Below, piece by piece: positions 37,546 to 47,135 of a DNA stretch of 47,135 nucleotides (its first letter is position 1; every line of letters starts with the position of its first letter). Below the pieces are notes generated by a model that was given only the letters and a program-made list of their open reading frames with translations, ran no database searches and was not told the origin of the DNA. The stretch is from Exilispira sp. (GTDB lineage: Bacteria > Spirochaetota > JAAYUW01): NCBI GenBank assembly GCA_012517545.1, contig JAAYUW010000087.1, positions 1-47,135 of the forward strand. Reading direction: 5' to 3'. Position numbers and translations under genes: made by a program.

Positions 37546-38394
37546 TTAAGTGTATTTCAAATATCTTTTCATGAAAGATACCACCCCCTTACCTTCTACT
37601 GCATTTATGTGCTCAAGTTGTGAGATAATATGATCTATACAGATTGAAGCTTTTGATTTCGGATTTAAAGTATAAAATGGTTTCTGTACTCTTACAGCTT
37701 TTTCAACTATTTCATCCTGCATTATATAACCAAGATTTTCGACTTTAATTGATAAGAATTGAAAAGAGATGTTTATTATTCTATCTGCGACCTTCTTACC
37801 TTCCATTATTGAACTACACTTATTTATAACAAGCTTGATAGGTATATCTTTTTCGAGAGAATAGATAGATTTGATTATCCCATAAGCATCTGTAATCGAT
37901 GTGGTCTCTGGAGTTGTGATGATTATGGTTTCATCAGCAGCTAAAATAAATGAAAGCACATTGTTTGATACACCAGCACCGGTGTCAATAATTATAATAT
38001 CAGCAGTTTCAAGTTCTGAAAGTGATTGAATAAAGACATCACGTTGTTCATCGCTTAGATTTGCCAACTGTGAAAAACCTGAAGCTCCAGCTATTATCTT
38101 TATTCCATATGGCGTATCAAGTACTATTTCCTTCATTGTCTTTTTATTTTTGATAACATGATAAAGATTAAACTTAGGAATAACACCTAAAATTACATTA
38201 ACATTTGCAAGGCCCAGGTCTGCATCCATGACTATTGTTTTTTTCCCCAGTTTCGAATATGCGATAGCAAGGTTAACAGCAAAATTGGTTTTACCGACAC
38301 CGCCTTTACCTGAAGATATAGCAATAATCTTTGTTTTTTGTTTATTCTTACTGCTTTCGATTATTTGTTTTAGCTGCTGCTCTTGATTTATCAT
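37546..38394 (-). CDS. flhG: FlhG/FleN (YlxH) MinD-like ATPase
   Basis: IIAISSGKGGVGKTNFAVNLAIAYSKLGKKTIVMDADLGLANVNVILG. Confidence 0.93.
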   Translation of the reverse strand: MINQEQQLKQIIESSKNKQKTKIIAISSGKGGVGKTNFAVNLAIAYSKLGKKTIVMDADLGLANVNVILGVIPKFNLYHVIKNKKTMKEIVLDTPYGIKIIAGASGFSQLANLSDEQRDVFIQSLSELETADIIIIDTGAGVSNNVLSFILAADETIIITTPETTSITDAYGIIKSIYSLEKDIPIKLVINKCSSIMEGKKVADRIINISFQFLSIKVENLGYIMQDEIVEKAVRVQKPFYTLNPKSKASICIDHIISQLEHINAVEGKGVVSFMKRYLKYT

Positions 38395-38439
38395 CCGTAT
38401 CTCCTTTGGAAATAATAGAAGTTTTCAAAAAGTGAAGGT

Positions 38440-39627
38440 TTATTTTAAATCATCTGAAAAGGCAAGTTTTAAAATAAAATCTTCATCTGGTTCTATTAAG
38501 TTTTTCGTCATTTCTTGACCATTTGTTATATACGAAATTGGAATATTATATCTTGATATCGCACTAAGTATTGCCCCGTAGTTTGATGTCTCATCAATCT
38601 TGGTAATTATAAGATGAGTATAGTCTAAAAATTTGAACCTTTCAAAAATATCAATAAGATCATTGTACTTTGTGGTCGCTGAAATTGTTAAAAAAGTCTT
38701 GATATTCTTCTTTTTAACATCAAGGATCTCTTTAATACAACCAAGCATTTTACTGTCTTTTTGAGAAGTCCCGGGACTATCTACAAATATTACATCGTCT
38801 TTTTCAGCTATCTGGCTTATATAATCATCCCTTTTCATTATCGTATAAAAAGGAACTTGAAGTATCTCTGCCGCGATCTGTAAATGAGCATAACCACCTA
38901 TTTTTGTCTGGTCTGCACTTAAAAGCTTTATTGAATAATTTTTATTAACTTTAGAATTAGTTGCAAGCTTTACTATAGTAGTTGTTTTTCCTACACCTGT
39001 TGGCCCTATAAGAACAGCTATATCGTTTTTACCAATCCTTTGTTTGTCAATAATTATTTTGCCTTTAAGATACTCCATTGTTTTTTTTCTTATGACTTCG
39101 ATGGAATTTGCCTCTTCGTATGTAAGAGTTTTGCTGAGATTTTCCTTCATCTCATCAAGAAAATCATTTGAAAAATCAAGATTAGTAAGGGATGAAATGT
39201 ATCTATCAAGTATAGATTCTTTAATATAAACATTTGTATTTAAATCACTCAATTTTTTTTCTATTGTTTCCAATTTTTCAAATATTGGATCTATATTTTT
39301 TTTAACCTTGTTTTTATTTTCAATATTTTTTATCTCAATATTATCTTTCGAAGTTTCCTCTTCTTCGTTTTCTTCTTCGTCTTCATAGATCATCCCCTCC
39401 ATGCTTTTTTCTTTCGCTATTGTAGAAGTCCTCAAAAATTGCTGCTTCTGTCTTTTTAGATAAACATCATCAGGTATTCCGGCAACCATGACATAGGATC
39501 TTTTGTTATGTAAAATTCCCTTCTTTTTTTCTTCAACATTGATAATATAAATATCTTCGCCATATTCTCTTAAGAGTTTTTCGCGAAGTTTATCTATTCT
39601 CTCACCTTCCAGAGTAATATAATGCAT
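38440..39627 (-). CDS. flhF: Flagellar SRP-like GTPase FlhF (start MHYITLEGE after aggagg)
   Basis: VLIGPTGVGKTTTIVKLA, FVDSPGTSQKD, ITKIDETSNYGAILS. Confidence 0.93.
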   Translation of the reverse strand: MHYITLEGERIDKLREKLLREYGEDIYIINVEEKKKGILHNKRSYVMVAGIPDDVYLKRQKQQFLRTSTIAKEKSMEGMIYEDEEENEEEETSKDNIEIKNIENKNKVKKNIDPIFEKLETIEKKLSDLNTNVYIKESILDRYISSLTNLDFSNDFLDEMKENLSKTLTYEEANSIEVIRKKTMEYLKGKIIIDKQRIGKNDIAVLIGPTGVGKTTTIVKLATNSKVNKNYSIKLLSADQTKIGGYAHLQIAAEILQVPFYTIMKRDDYISQIAEKDDVIFVDSPGTSQKDSKMLGCIKEILDVKKKNIKTFLTISATTKYNDLIDIFERFKFLDYTHLIITKIDETSNYGAILSAISRYNIPISYITNGQEMTKNLIEPDEDFILKLAFSDDLK

Positions 39628-39637
39628 TAGTTTCCTC

Positions 39638-41716
39638 CTATTGATCACCCATGGATATCTGCCCAACATACTCCAATGAAACACCTGGAGATATTTCAGA
39701 AGTTGATAAAACAACAGCTCTTGGAGCCACAGATGAGAGAATCATTTTAAGTTGCCTTCTTATCCTTGGACTAACAAGCAAAATAAAGTAGTCCAGTTTT
39801 TTTTCATTGGCTTCTTTTTCGAATTCAAGAATTTTATTAATAAAATTGGGTAAAAACTGTGGTGGAAATGTATAGACTCCAAGTCTCACTGATTTTTCAA
39901 ACTCATTTGCAAGGTAATTTTCAAGCTTTGGTGATAGAGCATAGACTCTTAATCTTCCTTTATCATCTGTATAGGTTCTACATATCTGATTTTTTAGTTT
40001 TTCTCTAACAAATTCAGAAACCAGATCAGGATCAAGATTCTTGTTTATCTCAAGCTTATCTGCAACAGTCTGCAAAATAGTGGCTATATTTCTTATTGAA
40101 ATCTTCTCTGACAAAAGATTTTGAAATACTTTTTGTAAAAATCCAATATTTGTCACCGATTCAACTTCTGAAACAAGTGTTTTATATTCATCACGAATTG
40201 AATCAATAATTTTTTTAACTTCTTCTCTACCAAGGAGACTATCAACATTGTTCATTATTGTTTCAGTAAGGTGTGTAGCAATAACTGTCGAACAGTTTAT
40301 GACAGTATAACCAAAAGATTCGGCAATATCCTTTTGAGATGGTTCTATCCAGACTGCATCAAGATTGTATGTTGGTTCCTTGATCTTAATCCCCTCAATC
40401 TCTTCTGATACGACTCCCGGGTTAATAGCGAGGAGTCTGTCAGGATAAAGTTTACTGGATGCTACCTTGACTCCATGTATTTTTATTGAATATTCTGTAG
40501 CTTCAAGTTTTAATGAATCTCTTACAACAATGGGAGGAACGATCATCCCATAATCATATGCTATTTGCTTTCTAACATTTGCTATCCTCTCAAAAAGATC
40601 ACCACCCTGACTTTTATCAACTAATGGTATCAGCGAATATCCTATTTCAAGTGCAATAGGTTCAATGGGAACAAGTTTATCTATAATGACCGGTTTTTCT
40701 TCTTCCTTTTTTTCTATTTTTTCTTCTACCTTTTTTTTTGTACTTGTTTGCATGGAATATGCAAGATAACCAAAAAGTCCTCCAAGTGGCAAAAATACAT
40801 ACCAGGGGAAACCAGGAACAAAGCCAAAAAAAGTTAGCGTTGCTGCAAGGATCCAGAGTGGATAATAAGATCTCGTAGCTTCTTTTTTAAATTCATTGCC
40901 AAGAGTATCTGCAGCCTCTGATCTTGAGACTATAATACCAGCTGAAACACCATTAAGCAATGATGGTATTTGAGAAACAAGGCCATCACCAACTGTAAAT
41001 ATTAAAAAAGTTTCCATTGCCTGTGTAAAATCCATATGAAACTTCAAAAGTCCTATTAATATACCACCAATTATATTTACAACAGTTATGAATATACCTA
41101 CCATTACATCGCCAGAGACGAATTTTGAAGCACCATCCATTGAACCATAAAAATCTGCTTCTCTTTGCAATGATTTTCTTCTTAGTATCGCTTCTTGCTC
41201 TGTTATTATACCTGCTGCAAGATCTGAATCGATCATCATCTGTTTCCCGGGTAAAGAGTCCAGAGCAAACCTCGCTGCTACCTCAGACATTCTTGTTGTA
41301 CCTTTTGAAATAACAATATATTGAACTGCAATAAGGATAATAAAAATGATCAATCCAACAATAAAATTGCCTCCGACCACAAATTGACCAAATGCAGTTA
41401 TAAGTTTTCCGTTGAATTGAGGACCTTTTGAAAGTATCAGTCTTGTTGAAGAGACATTCAATCCGAGCCTTAACAATGTCATTATCAAAAGCATACTTGG
41501 GAAGATAGAAATATCAAGTGGATTCGTAGAAAAGATAACGAGAAATAAAACAAATAATGATAGTGCAAGAGATATTGACATAAAAAAGTCCAGAAAAAAT
41601 ACGGGCAAAGGCAAAATAAACATTATGACTATTGTAACAATAGCCACAGCTACAAGAATATCTGGTGAATTTAAAATTTTTGAAAAATTAATTCGAGGTC
41701 TAGCAGTATCTGCCAT
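39638..41716 (-). CDS. flhA: Flagellar export protein FlhA
   Basis: LLIMTLLRLGLNVSSTRLIL, FVVGGNFIVGLIIF, VAARFALDSLPGKQMMIDSDLAAG, GDGLVSQIPSLL. Confidence 0.97.
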   Translation of the reverse strand: MADTARPRINFSKILNSPDILVAVAIVTIVIMFILPLPVFFLDFFMSISLALSLFVLFLVIFSTNPLDISIFPSMLLIMTLLRLGLNVSSTRLILSKGPQFNGKLITAFGQFVVGGNFIVGLIIFIILIAVQYIVISKGTTRMSEVAARFALDSLPGKQMMIDSDLAAGIITEQEAILRRKSLQREADFYGSMDGASKFVSGDVMVGIFITVVNIIGGILIGLLKFHMDFTQAMETFLIFTVGDGLVSQIPSLLNGVSAGIIVSRSEAADTLGNEFKKEATRSYYPLWILAATLTFFGFVPGFPWYVFLPLGGLFGYLAYSMQTSTKKKVEEKIEKKEEEKPVIIDKLVPIEPIALEIGYSLIPLVDKSQGGDLFERIANVRKQIAYDYGMIVPPIVVRDSLKLEATEYSIKIHGVKVASSKLYPDRLLAINPGVVSEEIEGIKIKEPTYNLDAVWIEPSQKDIAESFGYTVINCSTVIATHLTETIMNNVDSLLGREEVKKIIDSIRDEYKTLVSEVESVTNIGFLQKVFQNLLSEKISIRNIATILQTVADKLEINKNLDPDLVSEFVREKLKNQICRTYTDDKGRLRVYALSPKLENYLANEFEKSVRLGVYTFPPQFLPNFINKILEFEKEANEKKLDYFILLVSPRIRRQLKMILSSVAPRAVVLSTSEISPGVSLEYVGQISMGDQ

Positions 41717-41719
41717 ATT

Positions 41720-42976
41720 TTACCCCTTATTTGAGTATATCTTTTTCTTTCTCTTTGCATATTCTTTATATACATACTGATATACACCAGCAACGATAGA
41801 ATAAAGATCTGACGGGACATAGTCTCCTATCTCAGTTCTGGCAAAAAGCTCTCTTGCGAGAGGTTTATTTTCAACAGTTATAATATCATTTTCAAATGCA
41901 ATCTGTTTTATTCTTTGAGCCATAAGATCCTGCCCTTTGGCAACAACCTTCGGAGCAATATCGATTCCAGTTTCATACTTAAGTGCTATAGCATAGTGAG
42001 TCGGGTTTGTAATAACAACATCAGCTGTTTTAACATTTGCAAGACTCCTTCTCTGTGCAATCTCTCTTCGCTTTCTATTCAATGCTTGCTTTATCTCGGG
42101 TCTACCTTCCTGTTCATAAAATTCATCAAGAATCTCTTTTTTACTCATCTTTAATGACTCAATATATTGCCTTCTCTGAAGGATATAATCGATAATAGCA
42201 AGAACCAAAAGGATTATCGCTATTTTTATAAACATAGATTTAAAAAGATTTATTCCCATAGATATTGCTGTTTTATACGAATCAGCAACAGATTTAAAGA
42301 TATTGTATAAGGAAGAATTTATGGATAAAAACACTATCAAAAGTGATCCAACAACCAGAAGCAAACTTTTTAATAAATTCATCGCCCCCTGGACAGAGAA
42401 AATTCTCTTAAAATATGCTGAAAAGTTTGGTGCTATTCTTGAAAAGTTTGGAGCTATAAGAGAAGGCACAACTAAAAAACCTATCTGAGCGACAGTAGCT
42501 ATAATAGATACAACTATTGGAGGTAAAAATATGATTACTGCAACTATTAGGAGCTGATTAACAACAAACTTTAAAAAATACCCAAGATTTCCTATGCTAA
42601 ATTCCATGTCTACCTGGAAGAAAAAATAGAGTATATTGACAATCCTCTCCCAAATTACCGGGAAAAAAGCAAAAACCGACAACATGACAGAAAGTAAAGA
42701 AGCAAGAGAAACAATTTCCTGAGATTTTAGAACCTGTCCTTTTTCTCTTGCTTTTTTCTTCTTTTGCTCGGTTGGAAGTTCAGTCCTTCCTTCATCTTCA
42801 GCTGCAAACCTTTGGAGATTAAGTTCTGGTACGGAGGATAAACTTGAATGCAGAATAGAATCAATAAAATCATTAAAAGAAATAGAATCATTGCTGTCTT
42901 TACAAATAAAATTTTCATCTGAAATAGTATTTAATGATAAATCTAATTCTGACATATTAATGATTTTACCCTGCAA
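41720..42976 (-). CDS. flhB: Flagellar export protein FlhB with N-terminal extension
   Basis: GRTELPTEQKKKKAREKGQVLKSQE; autocleavage motif VVITNPTHYAIAL. Confidence 0.96.
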   Translation of the reverse strand: MQGKIINMSELDLSLNTISDENFICKDSNDSISFNDFIDSILHSSLSSVPELNLQRFAAEDEGRTELPTEQKKKKAREKGQVLKSQEIVSLASLLSVMLSVFAFFPVIWERIVNILYFFFQVDMEFSIGNLGYFLKFVVNQLLIVAVIIFLPPIVVSIIATVAQIGFLVVPSLIAPNFSRIAPNFSAYFKRIFSVQGAMNLLKSLLLVVGSLLIVFLSINSSLYNIFKSVADSYKTAISMGINLFKSMFIKIAIILLVLAIIDYILQRRQYIESLKMSKKEILDEFYEQEGRPEIKQALNRKRREIAQRRSLANVKTADVVITNPTHYAIALKYETGIDIAPKVVAKGQDLMAQRIKQIAFENDIITVENKPLARELFARTEIGDYVPSDLYSIVAGVYQYVYKEYAKRKKKIYSNKG

Positions 42977-43033
42977 AACCTATCTCCATAAATTCTATAT
43001 CAAAGCTGAACCATTTTAAACTGTGTTGTAAAT

Positions 43034-43816
43034 TCAACTCAATAACTTAAGCCAGGATACTATCCTGACAAAAAGATTATCAAAAAGGTTTTTTGCAAAA
43101 TCAGAAAAAAATGGAATATATAGAAGTATCAAAATAAAACCCACTATTACCTGGATATTTATTCCAACCATAAAAATGTTTACCTGAGGAGCAAATTTTG
43201 AAATAATACCAAGAGTTATATTTAATATCAATAAGGTAACAATTATCGGGATAGCTATCTGAAGAGAAATTAAAAAAAGATCTCTAAAAAGAATAATGAC
43301 CTCGGGAAACATATCATTTATCTTAGTAGAAAAATCTACATAGCTTACTATTTCAAAAGATTTTCGTAACACAAGAATTTCATATTCCATCCCATCGATT
43401 GCTATAAATATTAGCATTCCAAAGATTTGAAAAACCTGGCTCACTATTGGAACTTCTATTTCACTCAAGGGATCCAGAACTTCTGAAATTCCAAGGCCCA
43501 TCTGGTAAGAAAATAGTTCTCCCGAAAGTTGAAATGTTGTAAAAATAATCGTTAGAAAAAGCCCTATTGAAAAACCTATAAAAAGCTCATTTACAAGCAT
43601 AAGTGCATATTGTCCGAGATTCTTGGGCATAACGATCTTTAGATTTATGGAAGCAAAGGGATAGATTATTATTGCCATAAAAAACATAAGCCCGACAATA
43701 ACTTGAGGGGGAATCAAAGATGAAGAAAATATTGGTGAAGTCAAAGTTATACCTATAAGTCGTATAAATATTAAAAGAAAGATTGGAAAAATTTCGACAT
43801 AATAAAAAGGTGTCAT
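43034..43816 (-). CDS. fliR: Flagellar export protein FliR
   Basis: FIRLIGITLTSPIFSSSLIPPQVIVGL; NELFIGFSIGLFLTIIFTTFQLSGELFSYQMGLG. Confidence 0.94.
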   Translation of the reverse strand: MTPFYYVEIFPIFLLIFIRLIGITLTSPIFSSSLIPPQVIVGLMFFMAIIIYPFASINLKIVMPKNLGQYALMLVNELFIGFSIGLFLTIIFTTFQLSGELFSYQMGLGISEVLDPLSEIEVPIVSQVFQIFGMLIFIAIDGMEYEILVLRKSFEIVSYVDFSTKINDMFPEVIILFRDLFLISLQIAIPIIVTLLILNITLGIISKFAPQVNIFMVGINIQVIVGFILILLYIPFFSDFAKNLFDNLFVRIVSWLKLLS

Positions 43817-43953
43817 CTAATAATTTTCCTCGTAAATCTTTATTAAAACTTAAAACCCGGGGTTCCTTACTGTTTCTATTATTTGATTAATCTTCTTGCT
43901 ATTGCATCTAATATTGCTACCTCTTCCAACTTTTTTTATTTCTCTTCAGGATT

Positions 43954-44223
43954 CTATTTTATTGCATTTGGTATAATATTTATTAGATAGTTTATGTAAT
44001 TTATAAGTCGTGTAATCATCCAGGGTCCAAGTATTGCAACTACTGCAAAAATGGCTATCATTTTAGGTACAAAAGTTAAGGTTTGTTCCTGAATCTGAGT
44101 GGTAGCCTGAAAAATAGAAACAATAAGACCAATAATCATTGGAGCCAGTAAAAGTGGTGCACCTATTATAACAATTTCATAAATTGAAGTTCTTAAAATA
44201 TCTATGACTATACCCATATTCAT
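43954..44223 (-). CDS. fliQ: Flagellar export protein FliQ
   Basis: GLIVSIFQATTQIQEQTLTFVPKMIAIFAVVAILGPWM. Confidence 0.95.
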   Translation of the reverse strand: MNMGIVIDILRTSIYEIVIIGAPLLLAPMIIGLIVSIFQATTQIQEQTLTFVPKMIAIFAVVAILGPWMITRLINYINYLINIIPNAIK

Positions 44224-44286
44224 AAAATTCTCCTTTTATCTTTAACTTCTTATTAAAATATATTCTTGACTTTTATCTTATCAAAT

Positions 44287-45048
44287 CTATCTGGGGAACG
44301 CCCTTATCAAGCTTCCTACTATAAGATTCCATCCATCAGCAAGAACAAAAACTATTATCTTCAGGGGGAGCGAAATCATTATAGGCGGAAGCATAATCAT
44401 ACCCATCGCCATCAATGTTGCAGAAACAAGCATATCTATAACTAAAAATGGCATCATTATAAGAATACCAATATTAAATGCAGTTTTTAGTTCAGATAAC
44501 ATGAATGCTGGAATCAATATATATGTGGGGATATCCTTGATAGTAGCCACCTGTCCAATATTCGCAACCCTTAAAAATAGGGCAATATCATTTGGTCTTG
44601 TTATTTTAAACATAAAAGCTCTTAAAGGTTCAATACCTTTATAGTAAAGACCATCCAAGTCTATCTTACCATTCATATATGGCTGAATGGCTTCTGAATT
44701 AATCTGAGTAAAAACTGGCATCATTACAAAAATTGTCATGAACAGAGCAAGACCAGCCATGACTTGAGCTGGAGGCATCTGCTGGGTTCCAAGACCTCTT
44801 TTCAAAAAATCAAATACTATAATGAACCGAACATAACTTGTTAGAGAAATAACGAGAGATGGTCCCAAAGATAGTAAAGAAATCAAAAGGAGTATTTCTA
44901 AAGAAGATGCAACTTGATTTTGAGTTTTAGCTGGCTGAACAGAAATATTTATGTTGGGAATAGGAATAGTGGTTTGTTGAGCAAAGACCGGAATACTGAA
45001 AATAGATAAAACAATAATAAATAGTATTAGATTACGTTTTACAATCAT
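44287..45048 (-). CDS. fliP: Flagellar export protein FliP
   Basis: SYVRFIIVFDFLKRGLGTQQMPPAQVMAGLALFMTIFVMMPV; DMLVSATLMAMGMIMLPPIMISLPLKIIVFVLADGW. Confidence 0.96.
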   Translation of the reverse strand: MIVKRNLILFIIVLSIFSIPVFAQQTTIPIPNINISVQPAKTQNQVASSLEILLLISLLSLGPSLVISLTSYVRFIIVFDFLKRGLGTQQMPPAQVMAGLALFMTIFVMMPVFTQINSEAIQPYMNGKIDLDGLYYKGIEPLRAFMFKITRPNDIALFLRVANIGQVATIKDIPTYILIPAFMLSELKTAFNIGILIMMPFLVIDMLVSATLMAMGMIMLPPIMISLPLKIIVFVLADGWNLIVGSLIRAFPR

Positions 45049-45347
45049 CCCCCCCTCCCAAAAAACAAAAGAAGAACACTACAAGGTAAAATTTTATTTA
45101 AAAATAAATTATAAAACTAAAAAATCACGGTAAAAAAGATTAAGATAAGCAAATATTCCTGCTTTTATAATAAGATGAAATGAATTTATTATTTGTCAAT
45201 AGTTTTTAACAAAAAAATATAAAATTTTCATTAATCTATCACCTGATTAAAAAAATAGAATTTTCAAATAAACATTTGCAACGTCATAACAGGGATACAA
45301 TATTCAAGTTATCTTGTACCATTTTCTTATATAGTTTAATTTGATGC

Positions 45348-46652
45348 TTAATCTATAAGGGAAGGCTGACCGGTTGAAAGAAGAACAGACTGCCAGAGAG
45401 AACTTTTAGGATCTATTTTTTTTCTTCCCAGACTAACTATGTCCATGGGAAGGTTAATAAAGGTATCATTCCATTTGCCAATAACCAACCTTGTTCTTCC
45501 ACTCATAGCAGCATGAACGGCATGTTCAGCCAAAAACCCACAGTACACTGCATCCTCTGCGTTGGCGACAACCGAACGAATCATATATGATGGATCTATA
45601 TACTTAATATTTACCTCAATCCCTTTTTCTTCAAAATGTTTTGAAATCTTATTTTTTAAAAATAACCCTATATCTTCCAATTTTTTATTCCCTGATTTAT
45701 CGTATCTTGTTTGAGAATTATCAAAAAATTTCTGGCCCGAACCTTCAGCAACAACAATAAGTGCATGGTCAGCTACTGTCAATCTCCTTTCAAGTGAAGC
45801 TAAAAGTCCATTGTGCCCTGCAAGGTTAAAATCTATTTCTGGAACCAGCACATAGTTTGCATCTTTTTGAGCAAGAGCTGCTTGAGCTGCAATAAAACCA
45901 GAATCTCTACCCATGAGTTTAACTATCCCAATCCCATTCGGAGCTCCTTTAGCCTCATTATGGGCACACCTGATAGCTTCCTGAGCTGCTGCGACTGCTG
46001 TCTGAAAGCCAAAAGATTTACTTATAAAAGGGATATCATTGTCTATTGTCTTTGGAATATTTATTACTGAAATTGGAAGATTTCTTCTTGACACTTCCTC
46101 TTCAATAGCCATAGCACCTCTTATGGTCCCATCACCGCCTATGGTAAACAATATATCTATCCCGTAATACAATAAAGAATCAACCAGTCTCTTATTATCT
46201 GTAGCTCCTCTTGAAGAACCAAGATATGAACCTCCCAGATTATGAATATCGGCTACTTCACTTACATCAAGAAAAATTGGATTGATCTTATTATCAATAT
46301 CTATACCTCTATATCCATATCTAAAACCTATTATTTTATTAATACCATATTGATATATAAGCTGCAGGACAAGCGAACGTATGACATTGTTAAGTCCAGG
46401 ACATAAACCACCACAGGTTACTATGCCAGCGGTAGTTTTCTTTGGATCAAAAAAAATATTTTCTCTTGGCCCAGCTTTTTCAAAAACAATTAAATCACTA
46501 TCATTATTGCTTAATACAGCATTTTTAATCTTTGAATAATCAACATCATAAAATATTTTTTCACTGTCATCAATAAAATTTACATTTTTCATCGGAGAAA
46601 AGTAAATTGGTTTCCCAAGTCTTTTAATGTTAAAGTCTATCGATTTTTCCAT
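45348..46652 (-). CDS. pfk: 6-phosphofructokinase, long/PPi-PFK-related clade, with ATP-type GGDGT
   Basis: GIVTCGGLCPGLNNVIR, TIGGDGTIRGA, PKTIDNDIPF, GFQTAVAAAQEAI, KLMGRDSGFIA. Confidence 0.9.
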   Translation of the reverse strand: MEKSIDFNIKRLGKPIYFSPMKNVNFIDDSEKIFYDVDYSKIKNAVLSNNDSDLIVFEKAGPRENIFFDPKKTTAGIVTCGGLCPGLNNVIRSLVLQLIYQYGINKIIGFRYGYRGIDIDNKINPIFLDVSEVADIHNLGGSYLGSSRGATDNKRLVDSLLYYGIDILFTIGGDGTIRGAMAIEEEVSRRNLPISVINIPKTIDNDIPFISKSFGFQTAVAAAQEAIRCAHNEAKGAPNGIGIVKLMGRDSGFIAAQAALAQKDANYVLVPEIDFNLAGHNGLLASLERRLTVADHALIVVAEGSGQKFFDNSQTRYDKSGNKKLEDIGLFLKNKISKHFEEKGIEVNIKYIDPSYMIRSVVANAEDAVYCGFLAEHAVHAAMSGRTRLVIGKWNDTFINLPMDIVSLGRKKIDPKSSLWQSVLLSTGQPSLID

Positions 46653-46974
46653 AAAACCTCTTAAAAAGAAAATCTTATAATATTTCTTAGTCTTCCACTA
46701 AAAATTATAGGCAATTTTTAACTTGTGAAGAATAAACTTTCTTTAAAAAAATTAAAATTTTAGTATTTTTTTCTGAACTATAAAATAGTGAATTCCTACA
46801 GTAGTGTTAATTGCATCGATCTTTCGGCTTTGAAATGTTGTATAAAAGTCGAAATTCTTTTTTTTCACTCACAACTTTAATGATATAGAATATTTATCAT
46901 CTGGTTTAAGATTTAAGAGCATTCAAAAAATACTAATAAAATAAATTACTAGTTATTCCTGTTATAAAATCAGA

Positions 46975-47090
46975 TTCTTCTGGTTAATAAGTACCTTTTT
47001 TTATATAAGAAATGTCATTTAACGTTGTATATACATTTTCGTTCATCCGGCTATGATAATTAGTCAAGCTCTTTGCTATATTGTGTGATT
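46975..47090 (+). repeat. Dispersed repeat copy C (MITE-like)
   Basis: ttcttctggttaataagtacctttttttat...gtcatttaacg...ttttcgttcatccggctatgataattagtcaagctctttgct; co-linear with copy A. Confidence 0.55.
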
Positions 47091-47135
47091 GATACTCCAT
47101 ATTTAAAAGCTGGTTTATAAATCTTGCGTCTACGA

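Noticed and set aside
39628-39714. Extended FlhF N-terminus overlapping flhA
   Set aside because: aggagg plus ATG at 39627 gives the canonical MHYITLEGE start.
45049-45347. Sigma-28 promoter upstream of fliP
   Set aside because: No convincing TAAA-N15-GCCGATAA match found by eye.

Overview
47-kb AT-rich bacterial window with no rRNA, tRNA or CRISPR array recognised. The left part (1-16.55 kb) is on the + strand and carries housekeeping genes: a partial radical-SAM (SPL-like) 3' end, a J-domain/Cys-tail protein, ispH, an LPP20/FlgT-like protein, a TPR-like protein, a giant ~900-aa GreA, a TVP38/VTT membrane protein, yajC-secD-secF, trpS, a YycJ-like MBL hydrolase, and an aromatic-biosynthesis cluster (aroH chorismate mutase, acyl-CoA thioesterase, aroQ, aroF/DAHP synthase). 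The right part (16.6-46.7 kb) is on the - strand. It starts with pfk, followed by a long flagellar/chemotaxis supercluster: fliP-fliQ-fliR-flhB-flhA-flhF-flhG, two membrane proteins, a FliA/WhiG sigma factor, a Jag-N/FapA-like (DUF342) protein, small proteins, an Hsp70 plus a J-domain/HEAT-like protein, and cheW-cheR-cheC-like-cheD-cheA-cheY-cheB. It ends with two paralogous outer-membrane beta-barrel proteins, one fused to a FecR domain. Several traits (giant GreA, FlhB N-terminus, flagellar gene order) resemble spirochaetes, but the lineage is not established here. Main leads: (1) a FecR-linker-barrel protein beside a stand-alone paralogous barrel; (2) a dedicated Hsp70/J-HEAT pair inside the chemotaxis operon; (3) a degenerate MITE-like dispersed repeat (about 1842, 14202 and 46975), one copy of which supplies the ispH stop codon; (4) an odd 330-bp region at 30.78-31.11 kb with nested inverted repeats, an A_AAA_AAC heptamer joining two short frames, and an unannotated 50-aa ORF; (5) a decayed ORF inside the flagellar operon; (6) a CheC-like protein lacking the phosphatase Asn residues next to an intact CheD. 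All homology calls are by eye from motifs; no searches were run.
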